Positions 1 to 8,808 of a stretch of 64,000 bases of DNA are shown here, piece by piece. The stretch is from Fidelibacterota bacterium (GTDB lineage: Bacteria; Marinisomatota; Marinisomatia; Marinisomatales; S15-B10). The stretch covers positions 228,475-292,474 of the forward strand of contig PAYY01000007.1 of NCBI GenBank assembly GCA_002715465.1, in the 5' to 3' direction. A program made the position numbers and the translations under genes. The stretch's first letter is position 1, and each line of letters begins with the position of its first letter. The notes beneath the pieces are model-generated. The model had not been told where the DNA came from. It was given only the letters and a program-made list of their open reading frames with translations, and did no database searches.

Positions 1-102
1 TGAATTTTCTATAATTTCTTTGATATGAAAGAATTTCAAGCTTTGATTAAGATCAAACTGAAATTTTGATATGTCTATAGATTATACAAATATAATGGTC
101 TA

Positions 103-801
103 ATGAAAAAAAATCTTCTTTTCATTTTTGTATTTATTTCTACCTTATCAGCTGAATTTGATATTAATGAATTTATTAGTAAAGGGATAAGAGAATCATA
201 TGGTTCTCCTGAAAATTTGCAACTAATGACAGTGGCTTCTTTAGCTATTTTTGGTTTGATTAATTATGATGATGATATGAGGGAATTAAGTCAAAAAAAG
301 CCTGTAATGTCTAAAAAACTATCAAAATTATTAGATATCTATGGAGGCCGTTGGGCCTATCCAACCTTACTTGGAATGATTGCTTTTAGTCCAACTGCAA
401 AAAAAGAAAAAGCTAACCAGCTTATCTTTGCTTCATCATCGATTGGGGCAACTATTGCGACAACGTATTTAATTAAATTCAGCATTAGTCGTCTGCGACC
501 TGATGGTAGCAATAGACGCTCATTTCCTTCTGGGCATACTTCAGGAAGTTTTGTTTTGGCAGCAATTACCCATGAACTATATGGAAAAGAATTAGGTTCA
601 TTGTTATATGTAGTAGGATCACTGGTTGGAGCTCAAAGAGTTTTTTCAAATAAGCATTGGTTTACAGATGTAATTGCTGGGGCAACATTAGGAACAATGA
701 TAGGTCGAGGATTCAGTATTGCTTTTAATTCATTAGGAAAGGATTCTTCTAATAAACGTACCACTGATTTTTACATTCGTTTTTCAATACCAATTCACTG
801 A
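103..801 (+). CDS. PAP2-family membrane/exported phosphatase
   Basis: Phosphatase of the PAP2 (type 2 phosphatidate phosphatase) superfamily, acting at or outside the inner membrane. Residues 1-16 look like a signal peptide. All three family motifs are present: K125 with R132-P133 (KX6RP), PSGH at 142-145, and R179/H185/D189 (RX5HX3D), so both catalytic histidines are kept. Hydrophobic stretches lie between and around the motifs. The length, 232 aa, is usual. Such enzymes dephosphorylate lipid phosphates, for example undecaprenyl pyrophosphate or phosphatidate, but the substrate cannot be read from the sequence. It starts at the first ATG without a clear ribosome binding site. The 102 bases before it hold no feature I recognise. 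Confidence 0.88.
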   Translation: MKKNLLFIFVFISTLSAEFDINEFISKGIRESYGSPENLQLMTVASLAIFGLINYDDDMRELSQKKPVMSKKLSKLLDIYGGRWAYPTLLGMIAFSPTAKKEKANQLIFASSSIGATIATTYLIKFSISRLRPDGSNRRSFPSGHTSGSFVLAAITHELYGKELGSLLYVVGSLVGAQRVFSNKHWFTDVIAGATLGTMIGRGFSIAFNSLGKDSSNKRTTDFYIRFSIPIH

Positions 802-866
802 AAAAAATGATAATGGTTCTTTGAATGAAATGACATTTTTGACTATGTTACTTTAGAATTGATTTT

Positions 867-1754
867 ATGTCTGATATTTCTATTAGATTACATTTGGACC
901 CTGCAATTATTATTGATGGCGCAATGGGGACTCTTTTATTAGATAGAGGTTTGAATGTAAGCTTACCCCTTTGGTCAGCGAAGACTCTAGAAAAATCTGG
1001 AAAAGTGGTGGAAGAAATTCACAAAGATTATATAAATGCTGGTGCTGAAATAATTACTACGAATACCTTCCGTACCACAACAAGAACATTTTTAAAAGTT
1101 ACACAAGGGAATTTAGACAAAGCAAGAGAGTACGCTTGGAATAATTGTAAGATAGCTGTCAAGGCAGCCAAAAAAGTAGCTGGAAAGAATATTTTTGTAG
1201 CAGGTTCTATTGCACCTCTTGAAGATTGTTATATTCCAGAATTATTTCCTGGAGAAAAATCTGGATTTCTTGAATTTAGAGAGCTAGGAAAATGGTTAGT
1301 TGAATTAGGTGTAGATTTGTTTTTAATTGAAACAATGGGAAATGTTGCTGAGGCAAAATGCGCTCTTCGGGCAGTTAATAAATATCCAATAGCAAAATGG
1401 GTAAGTTTTATAATTAAGGATCCTCAAACAATTCTTGATGGTACTAATTTAAAAGAAGGCGCCAGAATTGCTGAAAGTGAAGGAGCATCCGTAATATTAA
1501 TTAATTGTTCAAGGCTTAACGATTCTATTAAAGCTATGAGAATTCTAGCAAATACTGTTTCTATTCCAATTGGGGTATACCCCAACCTAGGGAAAACTGA
1601 TCCAGAGCCTGACGGTTTTATTCAAGAGCTTTATTCTAAGGAAGAATTTATTAAAATGATGCAAGAAGCAATTGCAAGTGGTGCTAAGATTGTCGGGGCT
1701 TGCTGTGGCTCTACTCCTCAATATATTGCATCGCTAAAAGATAGTATAAAATAA
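867..1754 (+). CDS. homocysteine S-methyltransferase family protein, stand-alone
   Basis: Stand-alone homocysteine-binding TIM barrel, the domain of MmuM, BHMT and MetH that moves a methyl group to homocysteine. It opens with DGAMGTLL at 17-24 and has TTNTFR at 64-69. The three zinc/thiolate cysteines are C214 (INCS) and C279-C280 (GACCGSTPQ). The length, 295 aa, matches single-domain MmuM-type enzymes. No pterin or cobalamin domain is present, so the likely donor is S-methylmethionine, SAM or a betaine-like compound; the donor is inferred. A full MetH lies at 11216, so this is a second route. It is followed closely by a MarR regulator. Confidence 0.87.
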   Translation: MSDISIRLHLDPAIIIDGAMGTLLLDRGLNVSLPLWSAKTLEKSGKVVEEIHKDYINAGAEIITTNTFRTTTRTFLKVTQGNLDKAREYAWNNCKIAVKAAKKVAGKNIFVAGSIAPLEDCYIPELFPGEKSGFLEFRELGKWLVELGVDLFLIETMGNVAEAKCALRAVNKYPIAKWVSFIIKDPQTILDGTNLKEGARIAESEGASVILINCSRLNDSIKAMRILANTVSIPIGVYPNLGKTDPEPDGFIQELYSKEEFIKMMQEAIASGAKIVGACCGSTPQYIASLKDSIK

Positions 1755-1790
1755 ATTAATTTTTTGAGAAATAATTTGTACTTTACAAGT

Positions 1791-2216
1791 ATGGATTTTG
1801 GTGAACTATTGAATGAACTGGCAGTGTCTCTTAGCGCACTGCATAGGCGTGATATATGTAAAAAAGGTGAAACATTGTCTCTTTGTTTTATGCTGTCTTC
1901 TATTCAAAATAAAGGAATTCAAATGAGCAGTCTTGCATATAAGCTTGGTGTTGACAATAGCACTTTAACAAGACTCGTTGAAAATTTAGAAAGAAAACAA
2001 TTGGCTTTTCGCCAAAGGGATGAGGCTGATAAAAGGATTATTAATGTGTTTTTGACAAAAGGTGGGGAAGAGCTAATGCTACAATTTTCTAAAAGAATAG
2101 AATCTCTAGGGAAAAAAATCTTTGAGGACATTTCAATTGATAAGCGGGAGAGCGTAAAAGAAGCTTTAGAATTAGTGCTTTGGTGTTTAACGAGGGAAAG
2201 AATGTATAGGAAATAA
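1791..2216 (+). CDS. MarR-family transcriptional regulator
   Basis: Small winged-helix regulator of the MarR family (141 aa from this ATG). The recognition-helix region reads AYKLGVDNSTLTRLVENLER, followed by the wing with R-D-E-A-D-K-R and FLTKGGEEL, the typical MarR order of domains. No ligand can be told. The frame extends upstream to a TTG at 1764, 9 bases after the preceding methyltransferase; neither start has a good ribosome binding site, and I chose the ATG. The stop is 1 base from the TTG start of mutY, so the two are probably one transcript. A target in the flanking methyltransferase or mutY genes is possible but unproven. Confidence 0.82.
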   Translation: MDFGELLNELAVSLSALHRRDICKKGETLSLCFMLSSIQNKGIQMSSLAYKLGVDNSTLTRLVENLERKQLAFRQRDEADKRIINVFLTKGGEELMLQFSKRIESLGKKIFEDISIDKRESVKEALELVLWCLTRERMYRK

Positions 2217-2217
2217 T

Positions 2218-3306
2218 TTGTATAATACAAAAGAAGAGATCTATTTTTCTAAATTGATTGTAGATTGGTATAGAAAAAACTGCAGAAATTTGCCTTGGCG
2301 CAAAGATAAAGATCCATATAAAATTTGGTTGTCTGAAGTGATGCTGCAGCAAACTAAAGTCTCAACTGTAATTCCCTATTATAATAACTGGCTGAAACGT
2401 TTTCCAACTATTCAGCATGTTGCATCTTCAGATATTGATGATGTGATAAAAATATGGGAAGGTTTAGGTTATTATTCAAGATGTAGAAACTTTTATAGAG
2501 CATGTAAAATTATTGTTGATAAGTATGAAGGCACTATCCCTTTTGATTGGACTTCTTTTCGATCATTACCTGGAGTGGGCGACTATACAGCTGCTGCTGT
2601 TTTATCAATAGCATATAATTATAGTTATCCTGTTATTGATGGTAATGTTAGGAGAGTACTTGCAAGAATTATGTCTTATGACAAAATCGTAAACAAAGGA
2701 GATGTAGAATTCAGATTGAAATTAGAAGGATTAATTGATAAAAAATTTCCTGGTGATTTTAACCAAGCTATGATGGAATTAGGTAGCATAATTTGTAAAC
2801 GTACCAAACCTGATTGCAACCATTGTCCTGTGTTTCAGTTTTGCAAATCTTATAAAGAAGGCACAACTCATAATTTCCCTGTAGTAATTAAGAAAAAAAA
2901 GCCACCTCATAATACCATTGTTGTTGGTATTATTTGGAAAAACAAAAAATTTTTTATTCAAAAAAGACCTTATAATGGATTATTAGGTGGACTATGGGAA
3001 TTTCCTGGAGGAAAATTAAAAAAGGGTGAAAAATTAATTGATGCATTGGTCCGAGAAATTTATGAAGAGACAGGATTCTGTATTTCTGTCGGAAAAAAGG
3101 TCGGCTCAATCAAACACGAATATAGTCATTTTTCAATATCTCTTCACCTTTTTAACTGTCAATTAATTAATAACTCCCAAAAAATATTGTGTTCTAAATC
3201 CCAGCGTTGGATTTTTCCAGGCAATCAATCCAAATTTGCATTTCCAAAAGCGAACCACAAATTATTTGAAATGCTTGAATCACAATCTTGGGACAATGGT
3301 TTATAA
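2218..3306 (+). CDS. mutY: A/G-specific adenine glycosylase MutY with an intact Nudix box
   Basis: Base-excision repair glycosylase that removes adenine opposite 8-oxoguanine. The N-terminal catalytic half has E40 in SEVMLQQTKV, the helix-hairpin-helix LPGVGDYTAA at 117-126 and the catalytic Asp141 in VIDGN. The 4Fe-4S ligands are C193-X6-C200-X2-C203-X5-C209. The C-terminal MutT-like domain (about 230-345) keeps the 8-oxoG-sensing YSH (302-304) and also carries a perfect Nudix signature GX5EX7REUXEEXGU from G265 to F287, which is degenerate in the E. coli enzyme. The start is a TTG one base after the marR stop; the next in-frame ATG falls inside the catalytic domain, so TTG is very likely real. 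Confidence 0.94.
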   Translation: MYNTKEEIYFSKLIVDWYRKNCRNLPWRKDKDPYKIWLSEVMLQQTKVSTVIPYYNNWLKRFPTIQHVASSDIDDVIKIWEGLGYYSRCRNFYRACKIIVDKYEGTIPFDWTSFRSLPGVGDYTAAAVLSIAYNYSYPVIDGNVRRVLARIMSYDKIVNKGDVEFRLKLEGLIDKKFPGDFNQAMMELGSIICKRTKPDCNHCPVFQFCKSYKEGTTHNFPVVIKKKKPPHNTIVVGIIWKNKKFFIQKRPYNGLLGGLWEFPGGKLKKGEKLIDALVREIYEETGFCISVGKKVGSIKHEYSHFSISLHLFNCQLINNSQKILCSKSQRWIFPGNQSKFAFPKANHKLFEMLESQSWDNGL

Positions 3307-3324
3307 TTAGATTAAATTAATTCA

Positions 3325-4173
3325 ATGAATATATTTATTTGGGGGGCGGTAATTTTAGTCTTTTTCTTTGGTATTGTAGGATTCAAAATTCTTAATACCA
3401 CTGAGTTTCATAGTGAAAAGACTCCTATACATGCAAAGATCCCTCTTGATTTTCGGCATACAATTTTTTCAATTTTATTCTATCCTATTGGATTGACAAC
3501 TTTTATTTTTACAGTACTCACGCTTACTCCATTGGTTTTTATTGTTCATCCAAAGCGAGTAGGTTGGGCAATTCGATTTTATGGTAGATTAATGTTACTA
3601 AGTTTTGGAGTGATTGTAAAATTAAATGGCAAAGACAAATTAAAACGGGATAAAGCATATTTACTTTTAATCAACCATGAATCTCTTTTTGATGTTTTTT
3701 TAATGGGTTGTCTAACCTTTCGTCAGGTAACTGCACTTGGCGCCGCATATCAATTTAAACTACCATTGTGGGGTATCATGTTAAAGAGGTATGGAATTAT
3801 TCCTTTAAAAAGGCGTAAAACAAGTGAAGCAATTGAAGCTGTTGAAATGGCAAGGAAAAAACTTGAAGATGGCATTTGCGTTTTTTTAGCGCCTGAAGGA
3901 ACACGCACAGATGATGGTGAATTAAAGCCTTTTAAAAAGGGTGGATTTCATCTAGCCTTTGGCGCAAAAGCTGATATTTTGATTGTTGCTTTTAAAGGGG
4001 CATTTGAAATAAAAAGGAAGACGGATTGGAGAATAAAACCAGGAAGAGTAAATATAGATGTGGGTGATTTTATTTTATATGAAGATTATAAAGATTGTTC
4101 AATTGAGGAGCTCCAGTCTCATGTTCGTGGAAAAATGTTGGAACTTCTTAGAAGAGATAACAAATTATCTTAA
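3325..4173 (+). CDS. plsC: 1-acyl-sn-glycerol-3-phosphate acyltransferase (PlsC family)
   Basis: Membrane acyltransferase of phospholipid synthesis that acylates lysophosphatidate to phosphatidate. The HX4D catalytic motif is H118-D123 within INHESLFD, and the substrate motif EGTR is at 191-194, followed by KPFKKGGF. N-terminal hydrophobic segments at about 3-22 and 46-74 are membrane anchors. The length, 282 aa, is slightly longer than typical because of the extra N-terminal helix. It starts 18 bases after mutY in the same direction and is probably co-transcribed. Confidence 0.9.
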   Translation: MNIFIWGAVILVFFFGIVGFKILNTTEFHSEKTPIHAKIPLDFRHTIFSILFYPIGLTTFIFTVLTLTPLVFIVHPKRVGWAIRFYGRLMLLSFGVIVKLNGKDKLKRDKAYLLLINHESLFDVFLMGCLTFRQVTALGAAYQFKLPLWGIMLKRYGIIPLKRRKTSEAIEAVEMARKKLEDGICVFLAPEGTRTDDGELKPFKKGGFHLAFGAKADILIVAFKGAFEIKRKTDWRIKPGRVNIDVGDFILYEDYKDCSIEELQSHVRGKMLELLRRDNKLS

Positions 4174-4215
4174 TAAGAAAATGATTACTATTTTTACTAT
4201 TTCTATTTTAATAGA

Positions 4216-4483
4216 ATGGATAATACAATTGTAATAACTAGTTTTTTAGTTTTATTTTTTCAGTTTGGTTGTGAGAAAACTATTAATTGTAGTACTAATA
4301 TAAAATTTATGATTGGATATTACAGCTGGACTAACATGTGTATACGGCCAAATTAGATTTTCTTTCAGTAATCATAACTCTATTCTTTTGATGGGAAAAA
4401 GAATTAATAAGGATTATGTGGGGTCAGCGGTACTTGTGAACTATTTAGTTTTTGCGTTAATAGGGTTACTTATTATAAAATAA
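4216..4483 (+). pseudogene. decayed or frameshifted small membrane-protein gene
   Basis: The 309-base stretch between plsC and the HAD gene is not empty. One frame starts at ATG 4216 with a hydrophobic leader (MDNTIVITSFLVLFFQFGC) and stops at 4356. A second frame, shifted by one base, runs from a TTG at 4313 to TAA 4481-4483 and ends in a hydrophobic segment (SAVLVNYLVFALIGLLIIK). That stop overlaps the next gene's ATG as TAATG, the same coupling seen at 5184. This suggests either a frameshifted small membrane gene or a 56-aa TTG-started gene. I recognise no family. A single-base sequencing error would also explain it. Confidence 0.4.
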
Positions 4484-5184
4484 TGCGAAATAGAAGTAAA
4501 CAACTGATTTTATTTGATATAGATGGTACCTTAATTAATCCAGGAACTTCTGGTCGTAAACTACTGAATTTGATGGTAAAGGATATAAGCAACTGTTCAC
4601 CAAAACTTAAATATGAAGATGTAGCAGGATTTACAGATCCTATAATTGTGGAACAGGCTTTACGACGGACTGGAGTCAAAGAAAATGTATTGTCCTCAAA
4701 AATCAATGAAATCCTTGAGGATTATCCAAAAAGGTTAAAAAAAATCTATAATAATGATGAAGGTGTTTTTGTTTACAATGACGCAATTAAATTTGCTAAA
4801 GCATGTAAAGTGCAAGGTTGGGAAATTGGACTACTTTCTGGGAATGTGCGGAAGGCTGCAAAAATCAAATTGGATAGGTTTAATCTATGGCAAATGTTTC
4901 CATTTGGATTATTTGGAGATGATGCTCGTAGTAGAGAAGATCTTGTATGGTTGGCTGAAGAAGCATCATGGATATCAATTGGTGAATCATTTACACATGA
5001 TCGTATGGTATTAGTTGGCGATACTGTACATGATGTTAGTGCAGCAAAATTGAATAATGTTAGATCTTTGATTGTTTGTCGATATCCAGAACGATTTACT
5101 GATATTCAAAAGATTGGACCAACATGGTTAGTTAATTCTTTAAAAAATACTGAAAGGATTGTACAATGGTTGAAAGTGGAATAA
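4483..5184 (+). CDS. HAD-superfamily phosphatase (phosphoglycolate phosphatase-like)
   Basis: Soluble HAD hydrolase using an aspartyl-phosphate intermediate. Motif I is FDIDGT with D12 and D14, motif II is S119 in LLSGN, a basic residue follows in KAAKIKLDRF, and motif IV is VGDTVHD with D180 and D184. The cap between about 20 and 100 is of the helical C1 type. Family members hydrolyse small phosphates such as phosphoglycolate; the substrate here is unknown. It overlaps the remnant upstream and the membrane gene downstream, both as TAATG, so it sits in a translationally coupled run. Confidence 0.85.
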   Translation: MRNRSKQLILFDIDGTLINPGTSGRKLLNLMVKDISNCSPKLKYEDVAGFTDPIIVEQALRRTGVKENVLSSKINEILEDYPKRLKKIYNNDEGVFVYNDAIKFAKACKVQGWEIGLLSGNVRKAAKIKLDRFNLWQMFPFGLFGDDARSREDLVWLAEEASWISIGESFTHDRMVLVGDTVHDVSAAKLNNVRSLIVCRYPERFTDIQKIGPTWLVNSLKNTERIVQWLKVE

Positions 5185-5660
5185 TGTATTATATATATTT
5201 AATCGGGCACTTTGTTCTTGCGTTGATTTGGCTAATCTCAGCATTATTTCTTGATTATATATTTCTAAAAAAGTTTAATAAAGTATCAATGGAAGAAAAG
5301 AAAAATCTAATTTCAAGGATCCGTTCCTTATCAGATAAAACAGAAATGATAGCGTCCTTCTTTCTGCCACTTTTAGGTGTTTTGATGCTTATTGATGGAG
5401 AATATTGGCTTACAATTGGATTTATGCATTTTAAGATTACTATAGCATTGATTGCAATAGGTCTTTTTCATGCTTCCAGAGGTATACTACGAAAAATTGA
5501 AGTTGCGATAGATAGTGGTGATCCTATTAAAAAACTTTACAATAAATACATTATTTTTAGGACTATCGTTATAGCATTTCTTCTTTGTATTACCTCAACG
5601 ATATTAATTTTCCGAGGATATATATCTACCATTTATTTAATTAGGTCATGGCTAATTTAA
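5184..5660 (+). CDS. HemJ/CopD-like four-helix membrane protein
   Basis: Integral membrane protein of 158 aa with about four hydrophobic helices. The pattern resembles HemJ/CopD-type heme-binding membrane proteins: an N-terminal GHFVLALIWLISALFLDY, and a third helix starting FMHFKITIALIAIGLFHASRG with histidines that could bind heme. The likeness is by eye and the function is open. I chose the ATG at 5184 rather than 5166, because it forms a TAATG overlap with the HAD stop exactly as the HAD gene does with its own upstream frame. Its stop overlaps the next gene by 13 bases. Confidence 0.6.
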   Translation: MYYIYLIGHFVLALIWLISALFLDYIFLKKFNKVSMEEKKNLISRIRSLSDKTEMIASFFLPLLGVLMLIDGEYWLTIGFMHFKITIALIAIGLFHASRGILRKIEVAIDSGDPIKKLYNKYIIFRTIVIAFLLCITSTILIFRGYISTIYLIRSWLI

Positions 5661-6214
5661 CCAAAGTTCAAAAAATTGCTGAATATCATGCTCATGAATA
5701 TGCTGAAATTCAGATTTATCAAAATGAACAACTTACTGATTTATTGAACTATAGAGTGCAATCAATAGAAGGAGACAATATATTACTATTGAATCAATTC
5801 ATAGCAAGAGGTTTTCCGAGAGTATTGCTGATTTCTTTTTTTTCAGAATGGTGTCCTAATTGCCAGCATGAAGCATTAGTAATTGATAGAATCAATGAAA
5901 AATTTGTAAAGGAAGATTTTGAAGTTATTGTGATAGTTGAATATAGTGATTCTAAAAAGTGGGAAGATTTTATAACTAACAAATTAGATTCTCAATTAAC
6001 CTATTTTTTTGGTGAGATGCTTGAAAAGAATGAAAAGAAAAGGTTTCTAACGAATCATCATATGATAAAAACTTTAGTAAATGATAAACGTAAATGGGGT
6101 GTCCCATTACATTTTATGATTATCGGTGGGCGACTAAATAAGGTTTGTTGTGTTAAAGGAGAATTTGAAAAATTAGAGCTTGAGACTTTCTTAATTAAAA
6201 AACTTAATATCTGA
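5648..6214 (+). CDS. thioredoxin-fold protein with CPNC motif
   Basis: Cytoplasmic thioredoxin-like protein of 188 aa with no signal peptide. The redox motif is C69-P-N-C72 in SFFSEWCPNCQHEALVID, followed by VIVIVEYSD, the strand after the redox helix. A WGVPLHFMI stretch near 150 provides the cis-proline position expected of the fold. The first 55 residues are an unusual N-terminal extension. It may be a TlpA/redoxin-type thiol reductant or a peroxiredoxin-like enzyme. It is the last gene of the overlapping run that starts near 4313 and converges with the DUF4097 gene. Confidence 0.72.
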   Translation: MANLTKVQKIAEYHAHEYAEIQIYQNEQLTDLLNYRVQSIEGDNILLLNQFIARGFPRVLLISFFSEWCPNCQHEALVIDRINEKFVKEDFEVIVIVEYSDSKKWEDFITNKLDSQLTYFFGEMLEKNEKKRFLTNHHMIKTLVNDKRKWGVPLHFMIIGGRLNKVCCVKGEFEKLELETFLIKKLNI

Positions 6215-6240
6215 AGATTTTTGCTTTATCTATCATGTCT

Positions 6241-7482
6241 TTAACTTTTTATTTTTATTACTCCACGATTTGTCTCAAGATTGACTTTATATAATCCGTT
6301 GCTCTGTACTCCCTTACCTGAAGATATTCCTGACTGAACTTTTATATTTAAAGGAAAATCAGAAATAATTACTTCTCCTGGTTTCGCACCTGGATCTCGA
6401 ACTAAAACAGTAAAATTTGCAGGAAAGTTATTTGGTAAAAAAATATCTATATTCCCAAAAGAAGTTTGAAGATCGATTTCATGGTCACCATATTGATGAT
6501 TCCATAGTTTGAAAAGAGAAATATTTCCAAAAGAGGTTTTTCCATTGAAAGGTCCAAAAATATCTTGTGCATCAATTTTTCCAGTAGTATTCCATACTTT
6601 ACTCTTGCCTTTTATCTTTCTTAAAATAATTTCTCCAGTTGTAGTTGAAGCTTCAATATCCCCATTCAAATTTTCAAGTAATACATTGCCATTATCTGTG
6701 TGCAGATCAATTGTCTTCGTCGAGATCACATCTCTTGCGACAAGATCACCACTATCTGTTTGACCATAAATTTTTTTGCCTGTGATGTTATGTAGTTCGA
6801 TTTTTCCATTTATAGTTTTAGCTATTACATTACCATTTATATTTTTTGCATTGATATGTCCAATAGATGTATTGGCATTAACATTACCTTTAACATGGTT
6901 TAATTGAATGTTCCCATTCAATGTTGATATAGACATAGTCCCTCTGATTTTGGTGCAAACAACTTTTCCATCTGAATTTAGGAGGGTGAATTTTCCCGCT
7001 AGATCTTCAAGGATTATATTTCCACCATGGTTTGATATGTTCATTTTACCTTGCATAGATAGTATAGCTAGTTCACTTGCTTGACAATGGGTAACTATTG
7101 AAAAATTATTAGGTAAGTGTATTTCTAGATTGTCATTTAATCGCTTAGTTCTTGGCATAACACTTTCTATAAAGATAGTTTTAGAACCATCTTTTTCTTC
7201 AATATCCTTGATATTCAAACTATTTTGAAAATAAAGTCTTGCTTTATCTTTTGAAAAAACAGTTAGGAATGTTTTTCTTAAAACGGAAATTTTATTTTCG
7301 GAATTTCCAATAATGGAAATATTGCCCTGAAAATTTTTTATAACAAGTTCACCTGAAGATGCTGACGACAACTCATTGGTTGATGTAGCAAAAAAATTAT
7401 TATATGATACTTGTTTTATATCTTGAGTGTAGATAAAAGATATAGAAAAGAAATAAATAATAGTATAAATAAAAAATTTCAT
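6241..7482 (-). CDS. exported DUF4097-type beta-helix surface protein
   Basis: Secreted or surface protein of 413 aa. Residues 1-19 form a signal peptide ending before TQD. Residues 40 to about 390 are a long chain of short beta repeats (LNGNIQLNHVKGNV, TINGKIELHNITGK and similar, G-N/D-I/V every 8-10 residues), as in the DUF4097 putative adhesin family that folds as a right-handed beta solenoid. The molecular role is unknown for most members. It has its own transcription unit, convergent with the thioredoxin-like gene and separated by about 110 bases from mdh, which lies upstream on the same strand. Confidence 0.75.
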   Translation of the reverse strand: MKFFIYTIIYFFSISFIYTQDIKQVSYNNFFATSTNELSSASSGELVIKNFQGNISIIGNSENKISVLRKTFLTVFSKDKARLYFQNSLNIKDIEEKDGSKTIFIESVMPRTKRLNDNLEIHLPNNFSIVTHCQASELAILSMQGKMNISNHGGNIILEDLAGKFTLLNSDGKVVCTKIRGTMSISTLNGNIQLNHVKGNVNANTSIGHINAKNINGNVIAKTINGKIELHNITGKKIYGQTDSGDLVARDVISTKTIDLHTDNGNVLLENLNGDIEASTTTGEIILRKIKGKSKVWNTTGKIDAQDIFGPFNGKTSFGNISLFKLWNHQYGDHEIDLQTSFGNIDIFLPNNFPANFTVLVRDPGAKPGEVIISDFPLNIKVQSGISSGKGVQSNGLYKVNLETNRGVIKIKS

Positions 7483-7593
7483 AGATATAATATCATTAGG
7501 TGTTAAAATGGAATAAATAGATCTACCATTATTCCAACTTGGTTTTATTTATTCTAAATATAAGTTATTTGTAATAAGAAAAAAGGAGAAGAA

Positions 7594-8529
7594 TTATAGG
7601 CCAGTTTCAAATACAGTATCTTTTACTTTGTTAACAGTTGCCTCAAGTTGTGCCTGTTCTTCTTTAGTAAGATTAACTTCAAGAATTTTTTCTACACCAT
7701 TACCACCGATAATTGCTGGGACACCAATAAAGTAACCATTAATTCCATATTCACCTGTACAATAGGCAGCTGAAGGAATAACTCTCTTCTTATCTTTAAG
7801 GTAAGCTTCGATCATTTCGGTAATAGCTGCTGCTGGGCTGAAAAAAGCACTACCTTTTCCATATAGTTTAACTAACTCGGTTCCAGCTTCCTGAACTCGT
7901 TTTACAATAGAATCAATTTTTTTTTGAGATAACAGATCGGTCAAAGGTACCCCCCCAACAGAAGCTGTTCTAGTGAGAGGAACCATTGTTGGACCGTGAC
8001 CACCCATGACGATACATGAGACATCTTGAACAGATAATCCAGTTTCCATAGCAATGAAAGTTCTAAAACGTGCATTATCTAGCGCGCCAGCCATACCGAC
8101 TACCATATTTTTTTTAAAGCCACTTACTTTATGAAAAGCATAAACTATAGCATCAAGAGGATTCGAAACGACAATAACAAAAGCTCTCGGTGCATATTTT
8201 TTTACATTTTCAGCTACATTTGAAATTATTTTTACATTAGTTGATAGGAGATCTTCTCGAGTCATTCCAGGTTTACGTGGTATGCCAGCTGTTATAGCTA
8301 CAACATCTGCATTTTTTAGATCATTGAAATTCGCACTTCCATGAATATTGGAATCATAACCATCATGGGGCCGAACCTGCATAATATCAAGAGCTTTTCC
8401 TTTAACCATTCCTTCCACTTGTGGTATGTCAATTATTACAACATCTCCAAGTTCCTTTTGGGAACAAATTAAAGCAAGAATTCCCCCGATCTGTCCACCA
8501 CCAATAAGTGCTATTTTTTTTCTAGCCAA
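7594..8529 (-). CDS. mdh: malate dehydrogenase (LDH-like type)
   Basis: NAD-dependent malate dehydrogenase of the TCA cycle. The Rossmann motif is GGGQIGG at 10-16 with the adenine-ribose Asp in VVIID. The substrate-binding loop reads TAGIPRKPGMTREDLL, where arginine marks MDH rather than LDH. NPLDA and the catalytic histidine in MGGHGPTMVPL follow; most relatives have Asp where this has Pro after HG. The length, 311 aa, is usual. The start is a TTG at 8529; no nearer ATG keeps the nucleotide-binding strand. It lies 25 bases after rpmA and may be read from the ribosomal-protein transcript. Confidence 0.95.
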   Translation of the reverse strand: MARKKIALIGGGQIGGILALICSQKELGDVVIIDIPQVEGMVKGKALDIMQVRPHDGYDSNIHGSANFNDLKNADVVAITAGIPRKPGMTREDLLSTNVKIISNVAENVKKYAPRAFVIVVSNPLDAIVYAFHKVSGFKKNMVVGMAGALDNARFRTFIAMETGLSVQDVSCIVMGGHGPTMVPLTRTASVGGVPLTDLLSQKKIDSIVKRVQEAGTELVKLYGKGSAFFSPAAAITEMIEAYLKDKKRVIPSAAYCTGEYGINGYFIGVPAIIGGNGVEKILEVNLTKEEQAQLEATVNKVKDTVFETGL

Positions 8530-8554
8530 AACCGATTTTTTCTTTAATCAGAAT

Positions 8555-8806
8555 TTAATTTTGAACGTTAACAATTTTCCGTTTTTGACCCGCACGTGCG
8601 AATTTTATAGTACCATCAGTTTTAGCAAATAGAGTATCATCACTTCCAATGCCTACATTCATCCCGGGATGAACTTTGGTTCCACGTTGACGAACAATAA
8701 TTGATCCAGCTGTCACATATTGACCATCATAAGCTTTAACGCCTAGTCGCTTAGAATTACTATCGCGACCATTTTTGGTGCTTCCCATTCCCTTTTTATG
8801 AGCCAT
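8555..8806 (-). CDS. rpmA: 50S ribosomal protein L27
   Basis: Large-subunit ribosomal protein L27, which sits near the peptidyl-transferase centre. The diagnostic N-terminus [20 protein letters not shown] and the core [19 protein letters not shown] are clear. The length, 83 aa, is normal. The protein begins directly with MAHKK, so it lacks the cleavable N-terminal extension known from Firmicutes. It follows rplU by two bases, the classic rplU-rpmA order, here placed after the RNase G gene. Confidence 0.98.
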   Translation of the reverse strand: MAHKKGMGSTKNGRDSNSKRLGVKAYDGQYVTAGSIIVRQRGTKVHPGMNVGIGSDDTLFAKTDGTIKFARAGQKRKIVNVQN

Positions 8807-8808
8807 AG

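Noticed and set aside
4308..4483. Possibility that TGA at 4310 encodes selenocysteine in the small membrane gene
   Set aside because: The same frame meets TAA two codons further upstream, so readthrough gives no longer product.
7594..8529. Pro in place of Asp after the catalytic His-Gly of malate dehydrogenase (GHGPT)
   Set aside because: The catalytic histidine and substrate arginines are intact; this is probably ordinary variation and not evidence of loss or new function.
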